Source: Allobosea sp. (lineage in GTDB: Bacteria; Pseudomonadota; Alphaproteobacteria; Rhizobiales; Beijerinckiaceae). From it: a stretch of DNA of 8,297 nt. Under the pieces are notes generated by a model, which saw nothing but the letters and a program-made list of their open reading frames with translations, made no database searches and was not told where the DNA came from. Below, piece by piece: positions 1 through 6,643 of the stretch. The stretch lies in the NCBI GenBank assembly GCA_021732895.1, contig JAKFWE010000126.1:1-8297 (forward strand), given 5' to 3'. The first letter of the stretch is position 1, and every line of letters starts with the position of its first letter. The position numbers and the translations under genes were made by a program.

Positions 1-881
1 AGCAGACCGAGCTGCTGCTCGCGAAAGATGACGTAGATGCCGTAGGCGATCACGATCACGGCCCCGACCAGCACGGCCGTCGCCGGCCAGTCGCCGAAGA
101 CGAACCAGCCGATCGCCATGGCCCAGAGCATGGTCGAGTATTCGAAGGGCGCGATCAGCGAGGCGTCGCCAAAGCGATAGGCCTGGACGAGAAAGATCTG
201 GCCGAGCCCGCCGAGAACGCCGACCGTCAGCATCATCAGCGCGTCCTGCCAACCGGGCGCCTGCCAGCCGAGCAGGATGGTCGAGAGGCCGAGCAGGCTG
301 GTCATCATCATGAAATAGAACACGATCGCGCCGGTGCCCTCGCTGCGCGTCAGCGTTCGCACCTCGATCGAGGCGAAGGCGGAGCAGCAGGCCCCGGCCA
401 GCGCGAGGCCGGCGCCGAAGGCCGGGCCGGGCGCGAGACCATGGCCGACGCCGCGCATATAGGGCGCCAGCATGATCAGCACGCCGACGAAGCCGATCGT
501 CACCGCGCTCCAGCGATAGACGCGCACGCGCTCCTTCAGGATCACCGCCGCGAGCACGACCACGGCGAGCGGCGCGGCGTAGCCGATCGCGACCGCGTCG
601 GAGAGCGGCAGGTAATGCAGCGCCGCGAAACCGCAGAACATGCCGATAGAGCCGATGACGCTGCGCCTGAAGTGGCCGCGCAGGTTCCGCGTCTTGAGCG
701 AATCGAGCACGCCGCCCTGCCAGGCGAGCCAGGCCAGCAGCGGGATCAGCGCGAAAAACGAGCGTACGAAGACGATCTCGCCGATCGGATATCGGGCGGA
801 GAGCGACTTCACCCCGGCCGACATCAGCGTGAACGCCAGCGCCGAGATGAGCTTGAGGCTGATGCCGAGGAGAGGAGACAA
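1..881 (-). CDS. DMT-superfamily (EamA) transporter, C-terminus cut by window edge
   Basis: Inner-membrane transporter of the drug/metabolite transporter superfamily; the substrate cannot be told from the sequence. Translating the minus strand from TTG at 881 gives 293 residues without a stop, running off the left edge. It has about ten hydrophobic helices in two EamA repeats (roughly residues 7-139 and 155-287). Typical features are the N-terminal LKLISALAFTLMSAGVK segment, the VRSFFALIPLL helix, ALHYLPLSDAVAIGYAAPL near 87-105 (end of repeat 1) and IAPFEYSTMLWAMAIGW (repeat 2). The family is usually about 300 residues, so only a few are missing. The start is uncertain. In-frame sequence upstream of the TTG is open only back to a TGA near 935, holds no ATG or GTG, and the TTG has no Shine-Dalgarno sequence. 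It lies 115 bp downstream of the SDR gene on the same strand, behind a hairpin, so co-transcription is doubtful. Family assignment is firm; start and substrate are not. Confidence 0.88.
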   Translation of the reverse strand, partial: MSPLLGISLKLISALAFTLMSAGVKSLSARYPIGEIVFVRSFFALIPLLAWLAWQGGVLDSLKTRNLRGHFRRSVIGSIGMFCGFAALHYLPLSDAVAIGYAAPLAVVVLAAVILKERVRVYRWSAVTIGFVGVLIMLAPYMRGVGHGLAPGPAFGAGLALAGACCSAFASIEVRTLTRSEGTGAIVFYFMMMTSLLGLSTILLGWQAPGWQDALMMLTVGVLGGLGQIFLVQAYRFGDASLIAPFEYSTMLWAMAIGWFVFGDWPATAVLVGAVIVIAYGIYVIFREQQLGL

Positions 882-972
882 GGGACCGGGACGCGGGAGG
901 GATGGAGCCGTTGCGGGGCCGGATTCGTTAGATCATGCGCGGATCGTCGCTCAAAGCGCCGACTCCGCAACC

Positions 973-1000
973 CTGACCGGCGTCTCCGTCACCCGGTCAG
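973..1000 (-). terminator. Hairpin over the SDR stop codon, candidate terminator
   Basis: A perfect 8-bp inverted repeat, CTGACCGG (973-980) and CCGGTCAG (993-1000), encloses a 12-nt loop. The right arm covers the stop codon of the minus-strand SDR gene. No T-run follows on the minus strand, so it is not a textbook intrinsic terminator. It could still attenuate read-through into the DMT transporter gene or stabilise the SDR mRNA 3' end. The structure is seen; the function is inferred. Confidence 0.4.
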
Positions 1001-1776
1001 AAGCTCCCCCTGAAGACGCCGCCGTCGATCAGCAGGTTCTGGCCGGTGATGTAGCCGGCGTGCTCGCTGGCGAGGAAGGCGCAGACATTGCCGAATTCTT
1101 CCGCATGTCCGAAGCGGCCTGCGGGAACCTCCGCCTTGCGCAAGGCCGCCATCTCCTCGAGCGTCAGGCCCTTGATCGCCGCCATCTTCGCCGTCGAGCC
1201 CTTGAGCCTGTCGGTGTCGAACATGCCGGGCAACACGTTGTTGATCGTGACGTTGGCGTGGGCGACCTCGCGCGCAACGCCGGCGAGGAAGGCGGTCAGG
1301 CCGGCGCGGGCGGCCGAGGAGACGTCGAGCCCGGTCAGCGGCGTCAGCACGCTCATCGAGGTGATGTTGACGATGCGGCCGAAGCGGCGCGAAACCATGC
1401 CGTCGATCACGCGTTGCACCAGTTCGAGCGGGGTCGCCATGTTCTGCACGACCCCTTCCAGCAGCGCTTCGCGGGTTACGTCGCGAAACGGTTTGGGCGG
1501 AGGACCGCCATTGTTGTTGACCAGAATGTCTGGCTCGGGCGCGGCCGCCAGAAGCGCGTCCTGCCCGGCGCGGGTCGAGACGTCGGCGACGACGGACAGG
1601 ACTTTCGCGCCCGTCGCGGCGCGAATTTCGCTTGCCGTCGCCTCGAGCGTGGCCGCGTCGCGGCCATTGATCACGACGATGCAGCCCGCCTCGGCGAGCG
1701 CCATGGCGCAGCCGCGGCCGAGCCCCTTGCTGGAGGCGCAGACGATGGCCGTACGGCCCGAAATTCCCAGATCCAT
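997..1776 (-). CDS. SDR-family oxidoreductase lacking the canonical YxxxK pair
   Basis: Rossmann-fold short-chain dehydrogenase/reductase of 259 residues, normal length for the classical type and probably cytosolic. The start is the ATG at 1776 (MDLGISGRTAIVC), because GGAG sits 7 nt upstream at 1784-1787; the longer frame from 1821 adds an unlikely basic leader. The nucleotide-binding glycine motif is CASSKGLG (13-20), in place of the usual TGxxxGIG. The NNAG element is NNNGGPPP (87-94). The catalytic-region serine lies in NITSMS (S140). Where classical SDRs have YxxxK, this protein has SSAAR (153-157), so Tyr is replaced by Ser and Lys by Arg. The C-terminus ends in the usual GYITGQNLLIDGG. 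Automatic annotation would likely call it a 3-oxoacyl-ACP reductase, but the missing catalytic pair makes that doubtful. I recall a widespread SDR subgroup with the same NNAGGPPP and noncanonical YxxxK pattern. Substrate unknown. It is transcribed divergently from the metallophosphoesterase gene. Confidence 0.9.
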   Translation of the reverse strand: MDLGISGRTAIVCASSKGLGRGCAMALAEAGCIVVINGRDAATLEATASEIRAATGAKVLSVVADVSTRAGQDALLAAAPEPDILVNNNGGPPPKPFRDVTREALLEGVVQNMATPLELVQRVIDGMVSRRFGRIVNITSMSVLTPLTGLDVSSAARAGLTAFLAGVAREVAHANVTINNVLPGMFDTDRLKGSTAKMAAIKGLTLEEMAALRKAEVPAGRFGHAEEFGNVCAFLASEHAGYITGQNLLIDGGVFRGSF

Positions 1777-1900
1777 GACGTTTCTCCGCGACCTTTTAAC
1801 CCTGGGTCCAAGGCAAAGCATGGTTTTGCGGCGCCGTCATCAAAGCGCAATGCAAATCAGACACACGCCGGAAGCATCGCAACCGGACGGGCTGGCTGGC
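1777..1900. promoter_or_regulatory. Divergent intergenic region between the SDR and plcP-like genes
   Basis: This 124-bp stretch must hold the promoters for both divergent genes, unless the plus-strand gene starts at one of its in-frame ATGs at 1820 or 1850. On the minus strand the only clear element is the SDR ribosome binding site (GGAG, 1784-1787). It is locally less GC-rich (CCTTTTAA near 1792-1799). CCGTCATCAAA at 1834-1844 resembles one half of a PhoB box (CTGTCATnnnn repeated every 11 bp). The second half, at 1845-1855, does not match, so no Pho box is claimed. Confidence 0.35.
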
Positions 1901-2725
1901 ATGAGCGAAGACGACGACGCCAGGCAGGTGCGCAGCATCTTCATCTCGGATCTCCATCTGGGCACGCGCGGCGCGCAGGCCGATCTCGTGCTGGAGTTCC
2001 TGCGCGCCTATGACGCGCCGCAAATCTATCTGGTCGGCGACATCATCGACGGCTGGCGGCTGAAGAACGGCTGGTATTTTCCCCAGTCCCACAACGACGT
2101 CATCCAGAAGCTGCTCCGCAAGGTCCGCAAGGGCTCGAAGCTGATCTACATCACCGGCAATCACGACGATTTCCTGCGGGATTTCGCCGGCACGCAGTTC
2201 GGCGGCATCACGCTGGTGGATGATGCGATCCACGAGACCGCCGATGGCCGGCGCCTTCTCGTCATTCACGGCGATCTTTTCGACCTCGTGGTGCGCAACG
2301 CCAAATGGCTCGCGCTGCTGGGCGACTGGGCCTACACCGTCGCGCTCGCATCCAACACGGTCGTCAACAAGGTGCGCCGATTGCTGCACCTGCCGCACTG
2401 GTCGCTCTCGGCCTGGGCCAAGCTCAAGGTCAAGAACGCGGTCAACTACATCGGCGAGTTCGAGACGTGCCTCGCCGCCGAGGCGCGCCGGCACAATGCG
2501 GATGGCGTCATCTGCGGGCACATCCACCACGCGGCCCATCGCGAGATCGAGGGCCTGACCTACATCAACGCCGGCGACTGGGTCGAAAGCTGCACGGCCG
2601 TGGTCGAGCATGCCGACGGGCGCTTCGAGCTGATCCGCTGGCCGCAATACCGGCTGAAGGGCGAGGCCGCGGTTCCGCTGCCTACGCCGGCCAAGACGCC
2701 CGTGCTGGTCACCGAGGCGGCCTGA
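1901..2725 (+). CDS. plcP: COG2908 metallophosphoesterase, likely PlcP-type phospholipase C
   Basis: Calcineurin-like metallophosphoesterase of 274 residues. All metal-site motifs are present in order: SDLHLG (D17, H19), GDIIDGW (D47), GNHDD (N87, H88), HGD (H123) and CGHIHH (H207, H209), consistent with a two-metal hydrolase. Automatic annotation would say UDP-2,3-diacylglucosamine diphosphatase. The TRGAQADLVLEFL and WAKLKVKNAVNYIGEFE segments, and the coupled diacylglycerol-type glycosyltransferase just downstream, instead fit PlcP, the Sinorhizobium meliloti phospholipase C that cleaves phosphatidylcholine and related lipids to diacylglycerol under phosphate limitation. There is no signal peptide or membrane helix, so it probably acts on the inner leaflet of the cytoplasmic membrane. 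The start is uncertain: ATG 1901 puts SDLHLG at the usual short distance, but in-frame ATGs at 1850 and 1820 are possible and none has a strong ribosome binding site. The stop overlaps the next start. The enzyme fold is firm; the PlcP role is inferred from similarity and context. Confidence 0.85.
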   Translation: MSEDDDARQVRSIFISDLHLGTRGAQADLVLEFLRAYDAPQIYLVGDIIDGWRLKNGWYFPQSHNDVIQKLLRKVRKGSKLIYITGNHDDFLRDFAGTQFGGITLVDDAIHETADGRRLLVIHGDLFDLVVRNAKWLALLGDWAYTVALASNTVVNKVRRLLHLPHWSLSAWAKLKVKNAVNYIGEFETCLAAEARRHNADGVICGHIHHAAHREIEGLTYINAGDWVESCTAVVEHADGRFELIRWPQYRLKGEAAVPLPTPAKTPVLVTEAA

Positions 2726-3843
2726 TGCGCCTGCTGATCGCGACGGACGCCTGGCGGCCGCAGATCAACGGGGTGGTTCGCTCGCTGGAGCGCATTGTCG
2801 AGGCCGGGCCGCATTTCGGGGTGACGCCGCAGGTGCTCAGCCCGGAAGGCTTCCGGCAGATCGGGCTGCCGAGCTATCCCGACATCCGCATCGCCCTGGC
2901 GACGCGCCGGGCGGTGGCGCGCCGCATCGCCGAATTCGGTCCCGATCATATCCATATCGCGACCGAAGGGCCGATCGGCTGGCTGACGCGAGCCGTCTGC
3001 CTCGTGCAGAAGCGCGCCTTCACGACGAGCTACCACACGCGCTTTCCGCAATATGTCGCGGCGCGCTGGCCGATCCCTGAGAGCTGGAGCTACCGGTTCC
3101 TGCGCCGCTTTCACGGGCCGGCCGCCGCCGTCATGGTCTCGACCGCCTCGGTCGAGGACGAATTGCGGAGCCATGGCTTCGAGAAGATCGTGCGCTGGGG
3201 CCGCGGCGTCGATCTCGGGGTTTTCCATCCGCGCCCGGCGAGCGTGCTCGATCTTCCGCGTCCGATCTTCCTCAGCGTCGGGCGGGTCGCCGTCGAGAAG
3301 AACCTGGAGGCGTTCCTGTCCCTGCGGCTGCCCGGCAGCAAGGTGGTGGTCGGCGACGGGCCGGCGCGGGCCGACCTTCAGCGCGCCTTTCCCGACGTGA
3401 TCTTCATGGGGACGCGCGAGGGCGAGGAGCTCGCCGCGATCTACGCCTCCTCGGACGTGTTCGTGTTTCCGAGCCTGACGGACACGTTCGGCATCGTCCT
3501 GCTTGAGGCGGCCGCGAGCGGGCTGCCGGTCGCGGCTTTCCCCGTGCAGGGGCCGAGCGACGTCTTCGCCGGCAGCGAGGCTGCGGTGCTGCACGAGGAT
3601 CTGCGCCACGCCGCGATGACCGCGCTGCGGCTGCCGCGCGAGGCCGGGCTGGCGCTGGCGGCGCGCAACAGCTGGCACGGCAGCGCCGGGCAGTTCTATG
3701 GCCATATCAGGCGGGTGGCGAAACCGGCGCTCGCCCTTCAGGACGGCGGATCGTTGGAAAACGCGTCGCCGCCCCGATCCGTCACAGCCTTCGCGAGCGG
3801 TCGTGACGTGGCAGCGCCCGGGCGGGCTGGTCTGCCGGCTTGA
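2725..3843 (+). CDS. agt: Family-4 glycosyltransferase, likely diacylglycerol glycosyltransferase (Agt-type)
   Basis: GT-B fold glycosyltransferase of 372 residues. The N-terminal acceptor domain starts at once with MRLLIATDAWRPQINGVVRSL (1-21) and includes HIATEGPIGW (77-86) and FTTSYHTRFPQY (99-110). The C-terminal donor domain has SVGRVAVEKN (184-193), VVGDGP (208-213) and FPSLTDTFGIVLLEA (248-262). The family's EX7E motif appears here as D253 and E261; TDTFG in this place is common in the MgtA/SqdX/Agt branch. That branch glycosylates lipid acceptors. In Agrobacterium, Agt makes glucosyl- and glucuronosyl-diacylglycerol under phosphate starvation, which suits the diacylglycerol-producing PlcP-like neighbour. 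The ATG shares a base with the upstream TGA (TGATG), and GAGG lies 7 nt upstream, so the two genes are very probably translationally coupled. A low-complexity tail of about 40 residues overlaps the 3' end of the antiporter gene by 62 bp. Auto-annotation as an alpha-mannosyltransferase would be plausible; sugar specificity is unknown. Confidence 0.88.
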   Translation: MRLLIATDAWRPQINGVVRSLERIVEAGPHFGVTPQVLSPEGFRQIGLPSYPDIRIALATRRAVARRIAEFGPDHIHIATEGPIGWLTRAVCLVQKRAFTTSYHTRFPQYVAARWPIPESWSYRFLRRFHGPAAAVMVSTASVEDELRSHGFEKIVRWGRGVDLGVFHPRPASVLDLPRPIFLSVGRVAVEKNLEAFLSLRLPGSKVVVGDGPARADLQRAFPDVIFMGTREGEELAAIYASSDVFVFPSLTDTFGIVLLEAAASGLPVAAFPVQGPSDVFAGSEAAVLHEDLRHAAMTALRLPREAGLALAARNSWHGSAGQFYGHIRRVAKPALALQDGGSLENASPPRSVTAFASGRDVAAPGRAGLPA

Positions 3844-5572
3844 GCTCGGCGCGGTAGGCGTCGCGGCGTTCGTGCACCGAGGCGATGACGAGGCCCATCG
3901 GCACGCCGAGCCCGACGAGCGCCGCTTCCGACAATTGCAGACTGGCCTCGATCGTCTCGGGCACGGCGTCGTTGACGCCGATCTCGTAAAGATGCCGGGC
4001 ATGGGCGGCGTCGCGGGCGCGCGCGACGATGATCAGATCGGGCCTGAGCGCGCGCGCCGCCATCACGGTTTCATCGACGACGCGTGAATTGTTGATGCTG
4101 ACGATCAGCGTCGTCGCCTCGTCGAGGCCGCAGAGCCGCAGGAAATCGGGCCTCGTCGCATCGCCGAAGAAGGCAGGTCGTCCGGCGCGGCGCTGGGCGG
4201 CCACGACCGCGGGGTCCGAGTCGATGACGATGTAGGGCTTGTGGTGCTCTTCGAGCATCGAGCTCACCAGCTGGCCGACCCGGCCGCAGCCGACGACGAT
4301 GGCGCGCGCCGAGTGGTCGTCGGGCGGCAGGATCTTCGCCTCGTCGGGCATCGCCGCGGGGACGGCGAGCCGAAGCGACCAGTTCCGCGCCAGCCTGGCC
4401 AGGAAGGGCAGGGCGACCATCGTCAGCGAGACGCCGGCCAGCACCAGACTGGCCGTCTCCTGGGCGAGGAGCTTGGCTGCGACCGCGCCGCCGAACAGCA
4501 CGAAGGCGAACTCGCCGCCGGGGCCGATCATGATCGCGGTCTCGAGCGCCGTCGCAAGCGAGAGCTTGAACCGGCGCGCCAGCGCGAAGACGATGAGCGA
4601 TTTCGCGGCGAAGAGACCGACCGCGATGGCGATGATGGTGAGCGGGCGGGCCGCGATCTCCGCCGGGTTGACGCCCATCCCGACGGTCAGGAAGAACACG
4701 CCGATCAGCAGCGACTTGAACGGTTCGATCGTCACCTCGATGGCGCGGCGATATTCGGTCTCGGCCAGCAGCAGCCCGGCGATGAAGGCTCCAAGCCCCA
4801 TCGAAAGCCCGGCCGCCGCCGCGATCATGCCGGTGCCGAGCGCGATCAGCAGCGTCGCCGCCATGAAGCTCTCGGAGGAATCGGTCGAGGCGACGAGCCG
4901 GAACAGCGGCCTCAGCGCCAGCCGGCCGATGACCACGATCGCGGCGATCGCGCCGAAGGCCTGGACCATGGCCTGGGCCAGGCCGGCGAGCAGCGACCCG
5001 CCCTCGGCCTGCGCGCCGAGCACGCTGACGAGGAAGAGCAGCGGAATCACCGCGATGTCCTGGCAGAGCAGGATGGCGAAGCTGGCGCGGCCGGCCGAGG
5101 AGGTCATCCGCCGCTTCGACGAGAGCAACTCCACCACCATCGCGGTCGAGGACAGCGCAAGGCCGGAGCCGATGATCACGGCCGCCGCCGCCGGCTGTCC
5201 GACGGCGTAGGCGCAGGCGCCGATGAACAGCGCCGAAAGCCAGACCTGGCCGAGGCCGAGGCCGAAGACGAGGCGCCGCATCGTCTTCAGGCGCTCGAAG
5301 GAGAGTTCGAGGCCGATGACGAAGAGGAGGAAGGCGACGCCGAGTTCCGCCGGCCCGGCGAGCGCCTCGGCGCTGGAGACCGTAACGGCCCCCAGCAGCG
5401 GCACCGCAGCGACCAGCCCGCCCAGCCCGAACGGGCCGAGCAGCGCCCCGCAGGCGACGAAGGCCAGCACCGAATTGACCCGGAAGCGCTTGGCGAACGG
5501 GACGACGACGCCCGCCGTCGCAAGCACGACGACAGCGTCCCTGTAGACAGAGGGATCGACGGTTCCAGCCAA
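3782..5572 (-). CDS. KefB/KefC-type cation:proton antiporter (CPA2) with TrkA-N domain
   Basis: Inner-membrane monovalent cation:proton antiporter, about 596 residues from the proposed start. Residues 10-400 form the Na+/H+-exchanger domain with about twelve helices. It carries FVIGLELSF (84-92), GLALSSTAMV (137-146), CQDIAVIPLLF (170-180, with the family QD pair) and GPGGEFAFVLF (350-360). Residues 423-540 form a Rossmann-like TrkA-N (RCK) domain with VGCGRVGQ (427-434), IDSDP (450-454) and FFGDATRP (468-475), which binds a nucleotide and gates transport. No TrkA-C domain follows and no KefF/KefG ancillary gene is nearby, so glutathione gating as in E. coli KefC is not established. K+ efflux is the usual role. 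The start is uncertain. The frame stays open to an ATG at 5749, but that extension is Arg/Pro/Ser-rich and looks non-coding. TTG at 5572 (MAGTVDPSVYRDAVVV) places the first helix as in the family, without a good ribosome binding site. Convergent with, and overlapping, the glycosyltransferase gene. Confidence 0.9.
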   Translation of the reverse strand: MAGTVDPSVYRDAVVVLATAGVVVPFAKRFRVNSVLAFVACGALLGPFGLGGLVAAVPLLGAVTVSSAEALAGPAELGVAFLLFVIGLELSFERLKTMRRLVFGLGLGQVWLSALFIGACAYAVGQPAAAAVIIGSGLALSSTAMVVELLSSKRRMTSSAGRASFAILLCQDIAVIPLLFLVSVLGAQAEGGSLLAGLAQAMVQAFGAIAAIVVIGRLALRPLFRLVASTDSSESFMAATLLIALGTGMIAAAAGLSMGLGAFIAGLLLAETEYRRAIEVTIEPFKSLLIGVFFLTVGMGVNPAEIAARPLTIIAIAVGLFAAKSLIVFALARRFKLSLATALETAIMIGPGGEFAFVLFGGAVAAKLLAQETASLVLAGVSLTMVALPFLARLARNWSLRLAVPAAMPDEAKILPPDDHSARAIVVGCGRVGQLVSSMLEEHHKPYIVIDSDPAVVAAQRRAGRPAFFGDATRPDFLRLCGLDEATTLIVSINNSRVVDETVMAARALRPDLIIVARARDAAHARHLYEIGVNDAVPETIEASLQLSEAALVGLGVPMGLVIASVHERRDAYRAELKPADQPARALPRHDRSRRL

Positions 5573-5785
5573 GATCGGATCCAGCGAGTCGGGGGAGAAA
5601 CGACCCGCGCAAGCTTGCGGCCAGCGCCGCGGCAACACAACCGCTGTTCGGGACGGGGCCGCATGACGATCGCTTCGATGCGTGCGGCGTTGGGTCGGCC
5701 CCTTCGCGCGGGAACTCACCGGATTGCGGTTTCCGCTTTCACGTCGCATGGGCTAGCTTTTCGGCTTCGATCAGAAGGACCGTCC
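5573..5785. other. Intergenic region between the divergent antiporter and MoxR genes
   Basis: This region must hold the promoters of both divergent genes if the antiporter starts at the TTG at 5572. I see no convincing -35/-10 pair on either strand. The only clear element is the MoxR ribosome binding site, AGAAGGA at 5773-5779. Open frames cross the region on both strands, but their codon content does not look like protein. Confidence 0.4.
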
Positions 5786-6631
5786 ATGCGCTTTGCCGGC
5801 ACCGCCTCCTATGTCGCCACCGAGGATCTCACCGTCGCCGTCAACGCCGCCGTGCGGCTGGAGCGGCCCTTGCTCGTCAAGGGCGAGCCCGGCACCGGCA
5901 AGACCGTGCTGGCCGAGGAGATCGCCGCCGCGCTGAAGGCGCCGCTGATAACCTGGCACATCAAGTCGACCACCAAGGCGCAGCAGGGGCTCTACGAATA
6001 CGACGCCGTCAGCCGCCTGCGCGACAGCCAGCTCGGCGACGCCCGCGTCTCCGAGATCGCCAACTACATCAAGCGCGGCAAGCTTTGGGAGGCGTTCGTC
6101 TCGCCTGAGCGACCGGTGCTGCTGATCGACGAGATCGACAAGGCCGATATCGAATTCCCCAACGATCTCCTGCTCGAGCTCGACCGCATGGAGTTCCATG
6201 TCTACGAGACCGGGGAAACGGTGCGCGCGGCGCGCCGCCCGGTGATCATCATCACCTCCAACAACGAGAAGGAGCTGCCCGACGCCTTCCTGCGCCGCTG
6301 CTTCTTCCACTATATCCGCTTCCCCGACGCCGGGACGATGAAGGCGATCGTCGAGGTGCATTTCCCCGGCATCAAGAAGCGGCTGATGGAGGAGGCGCTC
6401 AGGCTGTTCTTCGAGGTGCGGGAGGTTCCCGGCCTGAAGAAGAAGCCCTCGACCTCGGAACTGCTGGACTGGCTGAAGCTGCTCGTCGCCGACGAGATGA
6501 CGCCGGAGATGCTGCGCGAGCGCGACCCGCGCAAGCTGATCCCGCCGCTGCATGGGGCGCTGCTCAAGAACGAGCAGGATGTCAGCCTGTTCGAGAAGCT
6601 CGCCTTCATGACGCGGCGCGAGCAGCGCTGA
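5786..6631 (+). CDS. MoxR-family AAA+ ATPase
   Basis: AAA+ ATPase of 281 residues, full length for small MoxR proteins and cytosolic. Residues in order: Walker A GEPGTGKT (33-40), Walker B LLIDEID (112-118), sensor-1 ITSNN (156-160), LPDAFLRRC with the arginine finger (164-172), and a sensor-2-like lid segment KPSTSELLDWLK (220-231). MoxR ATPases act as chaperones that insert cofactors or assemble complexes, normally with a von Willebrand factor A (VWA, CoxE-like) partner encoded directly downstream. The start at ATG 5786 is well supported by AGAAGGA (5773-5779), 6 nt upstream. No VWA gene follows: the next gene is convergent and unrelated, 7 bp away. The ATPase is therefore a singleton here, or its partner is elsewhere. 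Client unknown. Confidence 0.93.
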   Translation: MRFAGTASYVATEDLTVAVNAAVRLERPLLVKGEPGTGKTVLAEEIAAALKAPLITWHIKSTTKAQQGLYEYDAVSRLRDSQLGDARVSEIANYIKRGKLWEAFVSPERPVLLIDEIDKADIEFPNDLLLELDRMEFHVYETGETVRAARRPVIIITSNNEKELPDAFLRRCFFHYIRFPDAGTMKAIVEVHFPGIKKRLMEEALRLFFEVREVPGLKKKPSTSELLDWLKLLVADEMTPEMLRERDPRKLIPPLHGALLKNEQDVSLFEKLAFMTRREQR

Positions 6632-6643
6632 GCCCGGCTCAGC
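6627..6643. terminator. Hairpin spanning both convergent stop codons, candidate bidirectional terminator
   Basis: GCTGAGC (6627-6633) and GCTCAGC (6637-6643) form a perfect 7-bp stem with a 3-nt CCG loop. The stem contains the TGA of the MoxR gene (6629-6631) and the TGA of the facing membrane-protein gene (6639-6641). No T-run follows on either strand, so termination would depend on stem stability or Rho. The placement suggests a compact shared 3' structure. The repeat is seen directly; the function is inferred. Confidence 0.4.

Noticed and set aside
1834..1855. Possible PhoB box upstream of the plcP-like gene
   Set aside because: CCGTCATCAAA matches one half-site, but the second 11-bp repeat matches poorly. 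A single half-site in 124 bp is not enough to claim phosphate control.
441..2013. Open plus-strand frames across the DMT and SDR genes
   Set aside because: Antisense shadow of two recognisable minus-strand genes; no motifs and no ribosome binding sites.
1901..2725. LpxH (lipid A biosynthesis) as the name of the metallophosphoesterase
   Set aside because: The fold allows it, but the translationally coupled lipid glycosyltransferase and the sequence style favour PlcP. Alphaproteobacteria commonly use LpxI for the lipid A step. Kept only as an alternative.
1796..4002. Long minus-strand frames opposite the plcP-like and glycosyltransferase genes
   Set aside because: Shadow of two genes with clear catalytic motifs; composition is His/Asp/Arg-rich without structure.
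5573..5749. N-terminal extension of the antiporter to ATG 5749
   Set aside because: The extra 59 residues are Arg/Pro/Ser-rich with no hydrophobic or conserved segment and no ribosome binding site. The first family-like helix starts just after the TTG at 5572.
4241..5785. Long open plus-strand frame running into the MoxR gene (nominally a 796-residue protein)
   Set aside because: It is antisense to the antiporter gene and rich in Arg, Asp, Gly and Gln with no domain pattern, as expected for GC-rich antisense shadow. MoxR has its own start with a strong ribosome binding site at 5786.
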